Assembly: GCA_902766745.1 (NCBI GenBank)
Contig: CACXES010000046.1
Span: 41,986-105,985, forward strand
Source of the DNA: an uncultured Ruminococcus sp.
GTDB taxonomy: Bacteria > Bacillota > Clostridia > Monoglobales > Monoglobaceae
Direction: 5' to 3'
Length of the DNA: 64,000 bases
Positions 33,722 to 41,394 of the stretch are shown here, piece by piece. A program made the translations under genes and the position numbers. Under the pieces are notes generated by a model. It saw only the letters and a program-made list of their open reading frames with translations. It had not been told where the DNA came from and ran no database searches. Position 1 is the first letter of the stretch; each line of letters begins with the position of its first letter.

Positions 33722-34448
33722 TTTTTGCCCTCCCTGAATAGAATGCAGGTATTGTTCGCATCATTGTAAGCAGCTCATCGCGGTTTTTCTCAAACTGCGG
33801 CATAAACTCCTGCTTGATGTCATATCTCATGTACATAAGAACGTATATTGCTGACCAAAGTGCATCCATTGTTTTTTCCATTGTGAATTTCTTCTCAGCA
33901 ATTTGAATAATTTCACTTAGCTCCGACAAAGTCTTTTGCCATTCCACAAAGAATTCGTCCTTGATGGGAATGTTGAAATATTCAAACCATTCACGAACGG
34001 TATGTTCTTCAGCGTTACCGCAGTGAGCACCGTTAAAGATGTACTCAATGTTATCACTGGTTATCTGGTCTGCACCCGGCTTTTTAGGATCAAGTCTGAA
34101 TCCGCGTCCGATTGGAAACATTGCACATACTCTCGGTTTAGCATCATGCACAGAGCATTTTCGGTCCTTGAGTAATGGGCAGCGTCTTATACTTCCGCGA
34201 GGTTTTAGCCTGACAATTACCATTCTTGAATAGTCACCGATATAGGTTTCGCCGTATTTTTCAACGAAATCGTTCGGCGTCATATTCAGTTTCTTTGAGA
34301 GTCTGAATAAATCAAATGGCGTTAATAATATATCTTCACGCTCGGTACAGCACTTTCCGCACTGCTTACAACTGAAACGGAACTTATCATCAAGCCCGAT
34401 TTTCATATTATCAAAATTTTCTGCAATTTGTTTTAATCTTTCATCCAT
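33711..34448 (-). CDS. YkgJ-family cysteine-cluster protein, copy 1
   Basis: A 245-residue protein. FRFSCKQCGKCCTERED near residue 25 and RRCPLLKDRKCSVHDAKPRVCAMFP near residue 95 are the CxxCxxCC and C...C...C clusters of YkgJ/UPF0153 proteins, thought to bind zinc or an Fe-S cluster. The C-terminal 130 residues are helical. A paralogue with the same plan is directly upstream, so the two arose by duplication or act as a pair. ATG 34448 follows GGAGG. Confidence 0.85.
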   Translation of the reverse strand: MDERLKQIAENFDNMKIGLDDKFRFSCKQCGKCCTEREDILLTPFDLFRLSKKLNMTPNDFVEKYGETYIGDYSRMVIVRLKPRGSIRRCPLLKDRKCSVHDAKPRVCAMFPIGRGFRLDPKKPGADQITSDNIEYIFNGAHCGNAEEHTVREWFEYFNIPIKDEFFVEWQKTLSELSEIIQIAEKKFTMEKTMDALWSAIYVLMYMRYDIKQEFMPQFEKNRDELLTMMRTIPAFYSGRAKNVG

Positions 34449-34475
34449 TGTAAACTACCTCCAAGTTTATATAAT

Positions 34476-34504
34476 AAGGCACCGGACTATTTTTCCGATG
34501 CCTT
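34476..34504 (-). terminator. Terminator between the two YkgJ genes
   Basis: Stem AAGGCATCGGA/TCCGGTGCCTT with an A-rich loop, then TATTATAT on the minus strand. It probably lowers expression of downstream genes. Confidence 0.65.
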
Positions 34505-34514
34505 TCGCTTTGTG

Positions 34515-35186
34515 TCATATTGACGTGAATTTGTTTATAATGCGTTCCAGTTCATCTTCGAGAACGCGATTATTTCGACAGAACTGCTCCATAAAAGGCT
34601 CATTTGTGTCATAAAACAAATGACGATACATAAGAACTCTCTTTTGCACATCATAAGGATTCTTGAGATTGTCATAAAGGATTCGGAACGGCCTTGTAAT
34701 TTTCATTACCGACCGTGCATCTTCCAATATAAACTCCTTATCCTCATTGGAAAGATACTCTCGCATCCAGTCTTTAACCCTAACCAATGAACCTTTGGGG
34801 TGATGCTTGCGCTCTGTTGAAAAGTTATAAGATAATGTTTTACCATCATCATCGGGCGCAACCCAAAACGGATACATTTTACAGGTCCGTGGTTTTGCAT
34901 TATGAACGCTGCACCGCTTGCCATTAAGAAAAACGCAACTGTTATCTTTGCCCACTGTTTTTAGAAAGAAAAGCGGAAACCCCGTATCCTCCAGCGTAAG
35001 CATATTAGCATAGGCAGTATAGAAATCTATAACCGACATACCCAAGAGCTTTGCAAGATAAAAAGCATCCTTTACTTCAATCACTACAGTGTTTTCTACA
35101 TGACGACAACATGCCGCACAGCGTGTGCAACGGAACCGAACTCGGTCTGACAGTTCAACCTGTTTGCTGTTTTTCATCACATACAT
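34515..35186 (-). CDS. YkgJ-family cysteine-cluster protein, copy 2
   Basis: Start ATG 35186 (MYVMKNSKQVEL) 7 nt after GGAGG gives 223 residues. The clusters VRFRCTRCAACCRHVEN and CVFLNGKRCSVHNAKPRTCKMYPFW match the downstream paralogue. Divergence elsewhere is high. Metal-cluster binding is inferred from the family; substrate unknown. Confidence 0.84.
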   Translation of the reverse strand: MYVMKNSKQVELSDRVRFRCTRCAACCRHVENTVVIEVKDAFYLAKLLGMSVIDFYTAYANMLTLEDTGFPLFFLKTVGKDNSCVFLNGKRCSVHNAKPRTCKMYPFWVAPDDDGKTLSYNFSTERKHHPKGSLVRVKDWMREYLSNEDKEFILEDARSVMKITRPFRILYDNLKNPYDVQKRVLMYRHLFYDTNEPFMEQFCRNNRVLEDELERIINKFTSI

Positions 35187-35202
35187 AAATGCCACCTCCG
35201 GA

Positions 35203-35910
35203 CTACATATTCTCAAAATCAAAGCCCGATTGTATTATCCATGTGCTTACAGCCCCAAGAATATCAAGACTGTGCATAGGAAAACAACTTTTCTTTGTAA
35301 TCATCCCGTCCTTATCCTTAACATTGTAAAGTACGGATTCGGGCATCTGCATGTTGCATTTTGTGAGTACGAATAAAGGTTTTGTAAGGAACTGCCTCGT
35401 GATATATTTGTTTTCATTACCACGAAACAGCTGAAGCTCATAGCCAATCTGATATTGACTGTATTGGCATCGCTTTAAGAGGATTTTATCGCAGGAATGA
35501 TCCTCAAGTCCGTTCTCTCCGATAAAGAAGATACGCATATTCTGCTTAATTATCAGCGTGTTTTGAAAGTCGTGATTCTGAATCGGCAGCATAGCCTTAT
35601 TCTTGTCAAATTCGACTTCTTTAAAGCCAATGCTATCGCAGTAGTAGAATTTGCTTTCCTGCGGAGTTTCTATAACTTCAAGAACATCAGATACAGACAT
35701 TGATCTGCCACGATAATCTTTTGGGAAATTAGTGTTAAAAATAGCAAACACAATTTCAATATAATTTGCTTCAACATCACCACAGAATACCTGTTCGTAA
35801 AGATGTGCAGGTAATTCTTTTCCGTATGCAGCATGCATATACTCAAGGTTATTAAACATAAGTCTGTCCGTGTCAAACTCAGGTATTATCTGATATAAAG
35901 CTATTTTCAT
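35203..35910 (-). CDS. YodL-domain protein
   Basis: Start ATG 35910 (MKIALYQIIPEFDTDRL) overlaps the upstream stop by 4 bp, giving 235 residues. The N-terminal ~115 residues match the YodL-type accessory domain of mobile-element proteins (YQIIPEFDTDRLMFNNLEYM, FNTNFPKDYRGRSMSVSDVL, YYCDSIGFKEVEF). The C-terminal half is not recognised. YodL domains are usually parts of large polyvalent or antirestriction-type proteins; a free-standing form is common on Clostridia elements. Confidence 0.75.
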   Translation of the reverse strand: MKIALYQIIPEFDTDRLMFNNLEYMHAAYGKELPAHLYEQVFCGDVEANYIEIVFAIFNTNFPKDYRGRSMSVSDVLEVIETPQESKFYYCDSIGFKEVEFDKNKAMLPIQNHDFQNTLIIKQNMRIFFIGENGLEDHSCDKILLKRCQYSQYQIGYELQLFRGNENKYITRQFLTKPLFVLTKCNMQMPESVLYNVKDKDGMITKKSCFPMHSLDILGAVSTWIIQSGFDFENM

Positions 35911-36341
35911 GACAAAACACAGTCTTTCGACCAAAGTAAATCTGTTGGCACTGTTTGTAATGTATATGGATACATACAATTACCATCATCCGGGAAAACA
36001 TTGTTCTTATCAGGAATTACTACACGAAATAACTTTCTTCCCGTTTCAATGAAAGTTTCCAGTTTGACATCGCAGTCCTCATATATACCGCTGACCAGTT
36101 CACCTGATGAAAAGCGTCTGCCTTGCTGAACCCATAATCCAAAGGTGCTAAGAATTCTGCATATTTCTTCATCAGGAAGTGCCAGAACAAGCTGAAAGTC
36201 AGGATGGTTATATCGATCCATGCCATGAGTGTGTGCATTACACGCATTCTCAACAAATCCGTTTTCAACATCACAGCACTCGTCGCATACAACGCTGTTA
36301 CGGCAACAGTGAATGATCCAATCAATTTCAGGCTTCTTCAT
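35907..36341 (-). CDS. DUF4262 protein
   Basis: Start ATG 36341 (MKKPEIDWIIHCCRN) behind GAGGTGG gives 144 residues; a much longer upstream frame overlaps the next gene and is rejected. Matches DUF4262: NAHTHGMDRYNHPDFQLVL, LPDEEICRILSTFG, FSSGELVSGIYEDCDVKLE. Function unknown in all members. Coupled to both neighbours. Confidence 0.8.
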   Translation of the reverse strand: MKKPEIDWIIHCCRNSVVCDECCDVENGFVENACNAHTHGMDRYNHPDFQLVLALPDEEICRILSTFGLWVQQGRRFSSGELVSGIYEDCDVKLETFIETGRKLFRVVIPDKNNVFPDDGNCMYPYTLQTVPTDLLWSKDCVLS

Positions 36342-36882
36342 TCTTGCCACCTCGCTCTCCGAGATAATCGCCCTGTGTTTCAAGCGCTTTTTCAGTATGC
36401 TTATCACGAACATATTGCTCATAAAAAACAGTTTCATCTTTATCGCTTTGATAAACACCGATGCATACTTTGTAGCAAGAGCTACGTTCCGGATTATATT
36501 CAACAAAGCAAACACGTTCGTGATGGTTTTCCAAATCAATTAAATCAATATCAACTGCAGGAAAGTTTTCATCATCAACGGCTGTTGCACGAAGAGTTGT
36601 TCCATCGGGAAGTAACAGATCCGTATGCGGATAGTCCGGGATCTCTTCATATCTGTCCGACAGAGAAAACGGCTTTTTTTGACACGCTGTGGTTGTATAT
36701 CTTTTATGCGCTTTAAATAGTTCCGTATGGAGTGCGGAAAAGATTTGTTCAACCTGCTCATTCGTAAATTCGTAATTACCTTTAGCCGAACAATTTCCGA
36801 GAAGACGAATCATATTTATCAGCTTATTTACCCGTGCTTGAACAATTCGTATAAATCGGTCTGATTTGGATTCTTTCAGCAT
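36328..36882 (-). CDS. Hypothetical protein with DUF6061-like C-terminal half
   Basis: A 184-residue protein. The N-terminal half is helical (RFIRIVQARVNKLINMIRLLG). The second half (LLLPDGTTLRATAVDDENFPAVDIDL, then RVCFVEYNPERSSCYKVCIGVY) resembles the DUF6061 type found on gut Clostridia elements. Function unknown. ATG 36882 overlaps the upstream stop. Confidence 0.65.
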   Translation of the reverse strand: MLKESKSDRFIRIVQARVNKLINMIRLLGNCSAKGNYEFTNEQVEQIFSALHTELFKAHKRYTTTACQKKPFSLSDRYEEIPDYPHTDLLLPDGTTLRATAVDDENFPAVDIDLIDLENHHERVCFVEYNPERSSCYKVCIGVYQSDKDETVFYEQYVRDKHTEKALETQGDYLGERGGKNEEA

Positions 36883-37130
36883 TGGCGTTCCCTCATTTCA
36901 AACAGTTTTTTGAGAATAATCCCTGCCAAAGGCTTCTGTTTTTCCAGCCTGAGATAATAAATGCTGTTTTGAGTTTCAAACTTAATTTCTGAGTCTGAAA
37001 TCTCTTCAACCTTGACAACGACCGAAGTTCTGCGGGTTGACCCGTCAGACTCACTTATTACTGCGTTCTCACCGACAATGATTGGATATACTGCGGAACC
37101 TGTTATTTTGATTTCTTTTTTATAAGTCAT
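36876..37130 (-). CDS. Small hypothetical protein, 84 residues
   Basis: Start ATG 37130 (MTYKKEIKITGSAVYPI) behind TAGGAGG. Predicted beta-rich (VVVKVEEISDSEIKFE, SIYYLRLE), then a helical end. No family recognised. It is the first gene after the internal terminator that follows ligA. Confidence 0.6.
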   Translation of the reverse strand: MTYKKEIKITGSAVYPIIVGENAVISESDGSTRRTSVVVKVEEISDSEIKFETQNSIYYLRLEKQKPLAGIILKKLFEMRERQC

Positions 37131-37153
37131 TTTGATACCTCCTAAGCGAAAAA

Positions 37154-37182
37154 GGCGGGGCAACATTAAGAGTTGCTCCGCC
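37154..37182 (-). terminator. Terminator after ligA
   Basis: An 11-bp stem GGCGGAGCAAC/GTTGCCCCGCC followed by TTTTTC on the minus strand, 19 bp after the ligA stop. Confidence 0.82.
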
Positions 37183-37200
37183 GCAAGTTATTCTGACAAA

Positions 37201-39183
37201 TTAGTTGTTTGCCGTCAGCATGTCCTCAAACTCGTCTTCCGTCAGTGTTCTGATGCCGAGATTCAATGCTTTTTGAAGCTTGCTTCCGGCCTTTTCACCA
37301 ACGATAACATAGTCTGTATTTTTTGTTACTGAAGAAGCAGGAGTAGCACTCAGCGAAACAAGCTTTGCCTGAATTTCATCACGGGTATAGTTCTCAAGCT
37401 TTCCTGTAGCAACGATGGTTTTTCCTGAAAATACAGTGTTATTATTTACATTCATAGTATGATTCTCCTTTATAAATTCGATTTTATCAAGCAACGGGCG
37501 CCAAAACTTTGCTTCGTCTTCGTCCGCATACCATGTGTAGATATTAGTGCGCATAATCTGACCGAAATCAGGAAGAGCTGTAAAGTCATAGCCATCAATG
37601 ATAGCCTGCTCAAAAGCATTCCAGTCTCCGTCAAAATGCTCGTTTATGATTCTGCCCGCATGTCTTCCGACCATTGGAATACCGAGACCGGCAATAAATT
37701 TATCAAGAGTGCATTTACGGCTCTTTTCGACAGATGCCTGCAAACGTTGATAAGATTTTTCGCCGAAGCCTTCGGTGTTCACGATTTCATCCTTGTGTCT
37801 ATCAAGTTCGTACAGGTCGCCGAAGTTGCGAATCCATCCGCGACCGATAAACTTTTCCAAGGTTCTTTCCGAAAGACCTTCAATGTTCATACGGGTTTTC
37901 TCACAGAAATGAACGAACTTCTGAACCAGTCTGGCAGGACACTCAGAATTATTGCAGTACAAAAAGCCGGTGCCGCCGGATGTGGCGTTCACAACGAGTG
38001 GTTCGCCGCAGCATGGACAGGTCATAGGAAGCTGATATGTATTGCTCTGAGTTACATTCTCGTGTATCTGCGGAATAATCTTGTTCGCCTTATAAACCTT
38101 AACCGTATCTCCGATACCGAATTTGAAACTGTTAAAAATATCAAAGTTATGCAAATATGCACGGGTAACAACAGTACCCTCAATCGTAACAGGTTCTAAA
38201 ATTGCGGTAATGCTTACCATACCGGTTCTTGTGGTTGCAAGCTCTACGCCGAGAAATTTGGTGTCATAAAGTTCATCTTCCCATTTAAGAGCCACAAGAC
38301 GATTTTCGTGATGTCCTGTTGCTCCAAGGCTTTTGCCGTAAGCAATGTCTGCATATTCCATAATAAGACCGTCAACGGCAAATCTATATTCCTTTGGATT
38401 GAACTTATCAACCTCGAACTGAATTTCTTCAAGTGTAGAAGGCTCGTAAATACGTTTGTAAGGAACTACATCAAACCCGTTTGAAGCAAGGAATAAGAGC
38501 TGTTCTTCCTTATCATAATGACTGATTGTATCAGAAATTAACTCAAAAGCATAAAATTCCAGGCATCTTTTCTTTGCCTCATTTGCATCAAGCTTTCTGG
38601 TACTGCCTGAAGCCAACGTTCTCGGATGAGAATATGGTTCCTCCAGACCGGAATTGATCTCATCGAAGTTCTTCCATGAAATAACGCCTTCGCCTCTGAC
38701 TTCAAAGGAATCCTTCACAGGAACAGTTAGCGGCACATTAAGGAAGACCTTCACGGTATGCGTAACGTCTTCGCCGATAATTCCGTCGCGTCCGCGTGTA
38801 ATCGCCTGAACAAGCTCACCGTTCTCATACCGAATTACAATAGTAAGACCGTCAAGCTTCCACGATAGAATAACATCCTTATCTGCAGCAAACTTTGCAA
38901 GGTCTGCAACCGATTTGGTTTTGTCTGCGGAAAGCATTGGCTTTGTGTGCCTTACCTCGGTAAGCTCCTCAAGAATTTCGCCGGACACCTTTTGCGTGGG
39001 TGAATTGGACAGAATAAGCTTTGTATCATGTTCCAGACCATTCAGCTCATCAAAGAGCTTATCATACATAAGATCGGTCATAATAGGATTGTCATCCCTG
39101 TAGTAAGCAACATCTGCCTCATTAAGAATACGGATGAGTTCTTTCATCCTGTTAATCTGTGGTTGATAGTTATTCGCACTCAT
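37201..39183 (-). CDS. ligA: NAD-dependent DNA ligase, element-encoded
   Basis: Seals nicks using NAD. It is 660 residues, near the usual ~670. Domain Ia: AYYRDDNPIMTDLMYDKLFD near residue 25. Adenylation lysine in LSWKLDGLTIV near 108. OB region follows, then a Cys4 zinc finger (CPCCGEPL...CNNSECPAR), helix-hairpin-helix repeats, and a C-terminal BRCT (VFSGKTIVATGKLENYT...NTDYVIVGEKAGSKLQKA). All catalytic parts appear present. A host always has its own ligA, so this is an extra copy on the element. It lies in the operon from leader 3 and overlaps the upstream gene's stop. Confidence 0.93.
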   Translation of the reverse strand: MSANNYQPQINRMKELIRILNEADVAYYRDDNPIMTDLMYDKLFDELNGLEHDTKLILSNSPTQKVSGEILEELTEVRHTKPMLSADKTKSVADLAKFAADKDVILSWKLDGLTIVIRYENGELVQAITRGRDGIIGEDVTHTVKVFLNVPLTVPVKDSFEVRGEGVISWKNFDEINSGLEEPYSHPRTLASGSTRKLDANEAKKRCLEFYAFELISDTISHYDKEEQLLFLASNGFDVVPYKRIYEPSTLEEIQFEVDKFNPKEYRFAVDGLIMEYADIAYGKSLGATGHHENRLVALKWEDELYDTKFLGVELATTRTGMVSITAILEPVTIEGTVVTRAYLHNFDIFNSFKFGIGDTVKVYKANKIIPQIHENVTQSNTYQLPMTCPCCGEPLVVNATSGGTGFLYCNNSECPARLVQKFVHFCEKTRMNIEGLSERTLEKFIGRGWIRNFGDLYELDRHKDEIVNTEGFGEKSYQRLQASVEKSRKCTLDKFIAGLGIPMVGRHAGRIINEHFDGDWNAFEQAIIDGYDFTALPDFGQIMRTNIYTWYADEDEAKFWRPLLDKIEFIKENHTMNVNNNTVFSGKTIVATGKLENYTRDEIQAKLVSLSATPASSVTKNTDYVIVGEKAGSKLQKALNLGIRTLTEDEFEDMLTANN

Positions 39184-39635
39184 TGCTGTGCAAGCTCCTT
39201 TCGTGTTTGTAATACTCTGTTGGCTTCATCAGGGAAAACTTCACCGAACACCTTCATATATCTTTTATAAGCAATGTGATTCAGAGGTCCTAAGAATGAT
39301 GTTTCGCTCCAGCATATAAGTTCTTCTTCCGGGACAATGTATTCGTCCGATGCGAACTCATCACCGTTGTAATGTGGTGCGCGGGGTTTCATGAGCTTTT
39401 CCATTTCAGCCTTGGATGTGGTTTTGAGAATCAGTTGTCCTTTCTTTTTCGCAATACCGCACAGCAGCTTTTCGCAATATCCTCGCTCTTTATAAAAGTT
39501 CAGATGTGCTTGGAGCTGTCTGTATGCAGAGAAATGAAGTTCACGAACACGGTCCGTTACATCTTCACAGATAATCTCTGCCAGTTTGGGAATAAGAAAC
39601 AGGACGTAGTCTGTCTCAGACAGATCATCAAACAA
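39180..39635 (-). CDS. Hypothetical protein, first gene behind leader 3
   Basis: About 151 residues; TTG 39635 8 nt after AGGTGG is the likely start, though GTG 39647 is possible. Helical N-terminus (LSETDYVLFLIPKLAEII), a basic segment (LLCGIAKKKGQLILK) and MKPRAPHYNGDEFASDEYIVPEEELICW in the middle. No family recognised. It overlaps ligA by 4 bp. Confidence 0.62.
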   Translation of the reverse strand: MFDDLSETDYVLFLIPKLAEIICEDVTDRVRELHFSAYRQLQAHLNFYKERGYCEKLLCGIAKKKGQLILKTTSKAEMEKLMKPRAPHYNGDEFASDEYIVPEEELICWSETSFLGPLNHIAYKRYMKVFGEVFPDEANRVLQTRKELAQQ

Positions 39636-39783
39636 CAGAATCACCACCTTTGTAATAAATTTGCAGATACATTCTCATTGGTATCTACCTCCTTATATAG
39701 AATAAATATTTATATTACGAGTGAGCCTTACGGCTCCTCGGAATATACCCGGATAGAGCCGTATCGGCTGATTTATATAAAAA

Positions 39784-39816
39784 AAGAACCCAAAGAAAAG
39801 TGTTCTCTGAGTTCTT
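39784..39816 (-). terminator. Second attenuator hairpin of leader 3
   Basis: A 14-nt stem AAGAACTCAGAGAA/TTCTTTGGGTTCTT followed by seven T on the minus strand, between the first attenuator and the first gene. Further on, GAGCC-GTAA-GGCTC (39723-39736 region) forms a third small hairpin. Confidence 0.78.
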
Positions 39817-39911
39817 TTGAGCTTTCGCCCGTGATATATGACGCATACGCAGAGTGTTGCTCCTGCGCAGATTGCGGTTATGTGCTTCTTGACAAAGAAG
39901 CAGAAGAAAAC

Positions 39912-40033
39912 AAAAAAGTGCCATCCACGCAAAGCGCAAATGACACTGTGTAAACAAGGAAAACTGTAATTATCTCAATGGATAACTGTGAAACATATAT
40001 ATGTATTATATCAGATAATCTTGAATAATGCAA
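39912..40033 (-). promoter_or_regulatory. Leader cassette 3: promoter, hairpin and attenuator
   Basis: Minus strand: TTGCAT (40028-40033), 17 bp, TATAAT (40005-40010), hairpin AGTTATC-CATTGA-GATAATT (39968-39987) whose stem bases differ from leaders 1 and 2 in a compensating way, a TACAGTT...TGTTTACA stretch, then a terminator stem (39918-39930 with 39934-39946) nearly identical to leader 1, followed by TTTTTTG. It heads the ligA operon. From here to the first gene (39636) only leader sequence is seen. Confidence 0.85.
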
Positions 40034-40054
40034 GTGGTTTCACTCAAATTATCC

Positions 40055-40666
40055 TTAGTTTGCACAAATCTGACACTGATATGCCTGATATTTTATTTCC
40101 GCATCGAGTAAAACCTTTCGAGCTCTGTTAAACATTGCACCGTCAACAGAGATTACATCCCAGTAACAGAAATCCACAAGGAAACGGTCGCTCGGATCGT
40201 AACCGGGATCTACGGATTTATACACACGGGTATATGCTTCTTTCTTAGCATCCTTATATATCATTGTACCATTCTCTACAGCAGTAATAAGGTCTGCAAG
40301 AAGAATTTTCATCTGCGCTTCGTATTCTGCATAAACAGTAGGACGCAAATACATGTCTCTGCACTCAAACATTGCATTATTTGCAATGATGGTCAAAAGT
40401 CCGTAGCTGTATCCGCCGGTTTTGTTATTCAGAAAAGCATTAAAAAGAATTCTGTTGGTTTCGCCCTTGGCATCAGCATATCCCAAACCGTTCTGAACTT
40501 TCACAAGGGTATCTTTGATGTAGCTTTCTGCAACATCAACCGCCGCTTGCGGCGTGTTATCCGGAATAGACTCTCTAGGGATTCCTGTAGCGTGAGCCGG
40601 TATGACAAAAATTACCGTAATCACAGCAATTAAAATGGGTATGATGCGTAATTTGATTTTCTTCAT
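40055..40666 (-). CDS. Secreted hypothetical protein
   Basis: Start ATG 40666 (MKKIKLRIIPILIAVITVIF) behind AAGGAGG, 203 residues. A classical signal peptide ends near AHA-TG at about residue 27. The mature part is helical, with several W/Y/C residues and a C-terminal CQICAN. No family recognised; no lipobox. Transcribed divergently from the control module at 40.8 kb. Confidence 0.68.
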   Translation of the reverse strand: MKKIKLRIIPILIAVITVIFVIPAHATGIPRESIPDNTPQAAVDVAESYIKDTLVKVQNGLGYADAKGETNRILFNAFLNNKTGGYSYGLLTIIANNAMFECRDMYLRPTVYAEYEAQMKILLADLITAVENGTMIYKDAKKEAYTRVYKSVDPGYDPSDRFLVDFCYWDVISVDGAMFNRARKVLLDAEIKYQAYQCQICAN

Positions 40667-40755
40667 AAATAAAACCTCCTTCATACTGGTTTCATTATAA
40701 TTACACGATAAATATAAAAAATTTACAACAAAACAGAGAAATTTCATCAAAAGAC

Positions 40756-40784
40756 TTGATATTATTCCCGATTGGGAATATAAT
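40756..40784 (+). promoter_or_regulatory. Promoter with palindromic operator in the spacer
   Basis: TTGATA (40756-40761), 17-bp spacer, TATAAT (40779-40784). The spacer holds ATTCCC-GATT-GGGAAT (40764-40779), a perfect 6-bp inverted repeat, an ideal place for a repressor to block RNA polymerase. The candidate repressors are the HTH and XRE proteins of the same operon. Confidence 0.8.
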
Positions 40785-40816
40785 GTATACATACACTTGT
40801 AGGAGGTAATTCCGAT

Positions 40817-41014
40817 ATGAAATATATATCGACTTCAGAAGCAGCAGAAAAATGGAATCTTTCCAAAAGAAGGATTATTGTTTTATGCAACGAAGGAAGA
40901 ATAGACGGTGCTCAAAAAGCCGGTTCTACTTGGATAATACCCGATGATGCTGAAAAACCTAATGATGCAAGAATAAAAAGTGGAAAATATATAAAAACAA
41001 TTATGCAGAGGTGA
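40817..41014 (+). CDS. Small helix-turn-helix DNA-binding protein
   Basis: A 65-residue protein, mostly one MerR/excisionase-like winged HTH: YISTSEAAEKWNLSKRRIIVLC, then the wing GAQKAGSTWIIPDDAEKP. ATG 40817 is 7 nt after AGGAGG. First gene of the plus-strand control module; likely binds the palindrome in its own promoter or acts as a second excisionase. Confidence 0.8.
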   Translation: MKYISTSEAAEKWNLSKRRIIVLCNEGRIDGAQKAGSTWIIPDDAEKPNDARIKSGKYIKTIMQR

Positions 41015-41020
41015 TGGCAA

Positions 41021-41197
41021 ATGATTTATGCTTGTGATGCATGTCATTTTCTATTCAAAAGAGTCGGAAAACCGGAGCAATGTCCTGATTGCGGAAAATA
41101 TAGCATCCGCTCGACAAATGAAGACGAAAAGAGAGAGGTCATCAACAGACGACCTGAAGACGAACTCTCTACAGGGAATGATGCAAATGCACTGTAG
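41021..41197 (+). CDS. Small zinc-ribbon (rubredoxin-like) protein
   Basis: A 58-residue protein starting at ATG 41021 behind GAGGTGATGG. The N-terminus YACDACHFLFKRVGKPEQCPDCGK carries a CxxC...CxxC rubredoxin-type metal knot; the rest is charged. Too short for many gene callers and overlapped by a longer, false frame. Known relatives on gut elements have no function. Confidence 0.65.
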   Translation: MIYACDACHFLFKRVGKPEQCPDCGKYSIRSTNEDEKREVINRRPEDELSTGNDANAL

Positions 41198-41390
41198 TGA
41201 TTTTGAAAAAACAATAAACGAAATAGTTGTGGCACTTAAAGAGCGCGGATATAACTCTTATGAACAATTACAGGGTTATATCTCTCTTGACGATGATTCC
41301 TACATAACCAGACTTAACGGAGCAAGAGAAAAAAAACATACTCTTGATATGGAACAAATAATAAAGTACCTCAAGGAACAAGGGTGGTGA
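41187..41390 (+). CDS. IreB/UPF0297-like small regulatory protein
   Basis: About 67 residues from ATG 41187 (ATGs at 41178 and 41181 are alternatives). FEKTINEIVVALKERGYNSYEQLQGYISLDDDSYITRLNGAR matches the helical core of IreB-family proteins, which are phosphorylated regulators acting with Ser/Thr kinases in Firmicutes. The lysine/aspartate rich end (MEQIIKYLKEQ) completes the fold. It overlaps the zinc-ribbon gene by 11 bp. Presence on a mobile element is unusual; role not known. Confidence 0.6.
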   Translation: MHCSDFEKTINEIVVALKERGYNSYEQLQGYISLDDDSYITRLNGAREKKHTLDMEQIIKYLKEQGW

Positions 41391-41394
41391 TGAA

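Noticed and set aside
41028..41390. 120-codon frame as one protein
   Set aside because: Its first 50 codons overlap the zinc-ribbon gene in another frame and are not protein-like; the IreB-like part has its own start near 41187.
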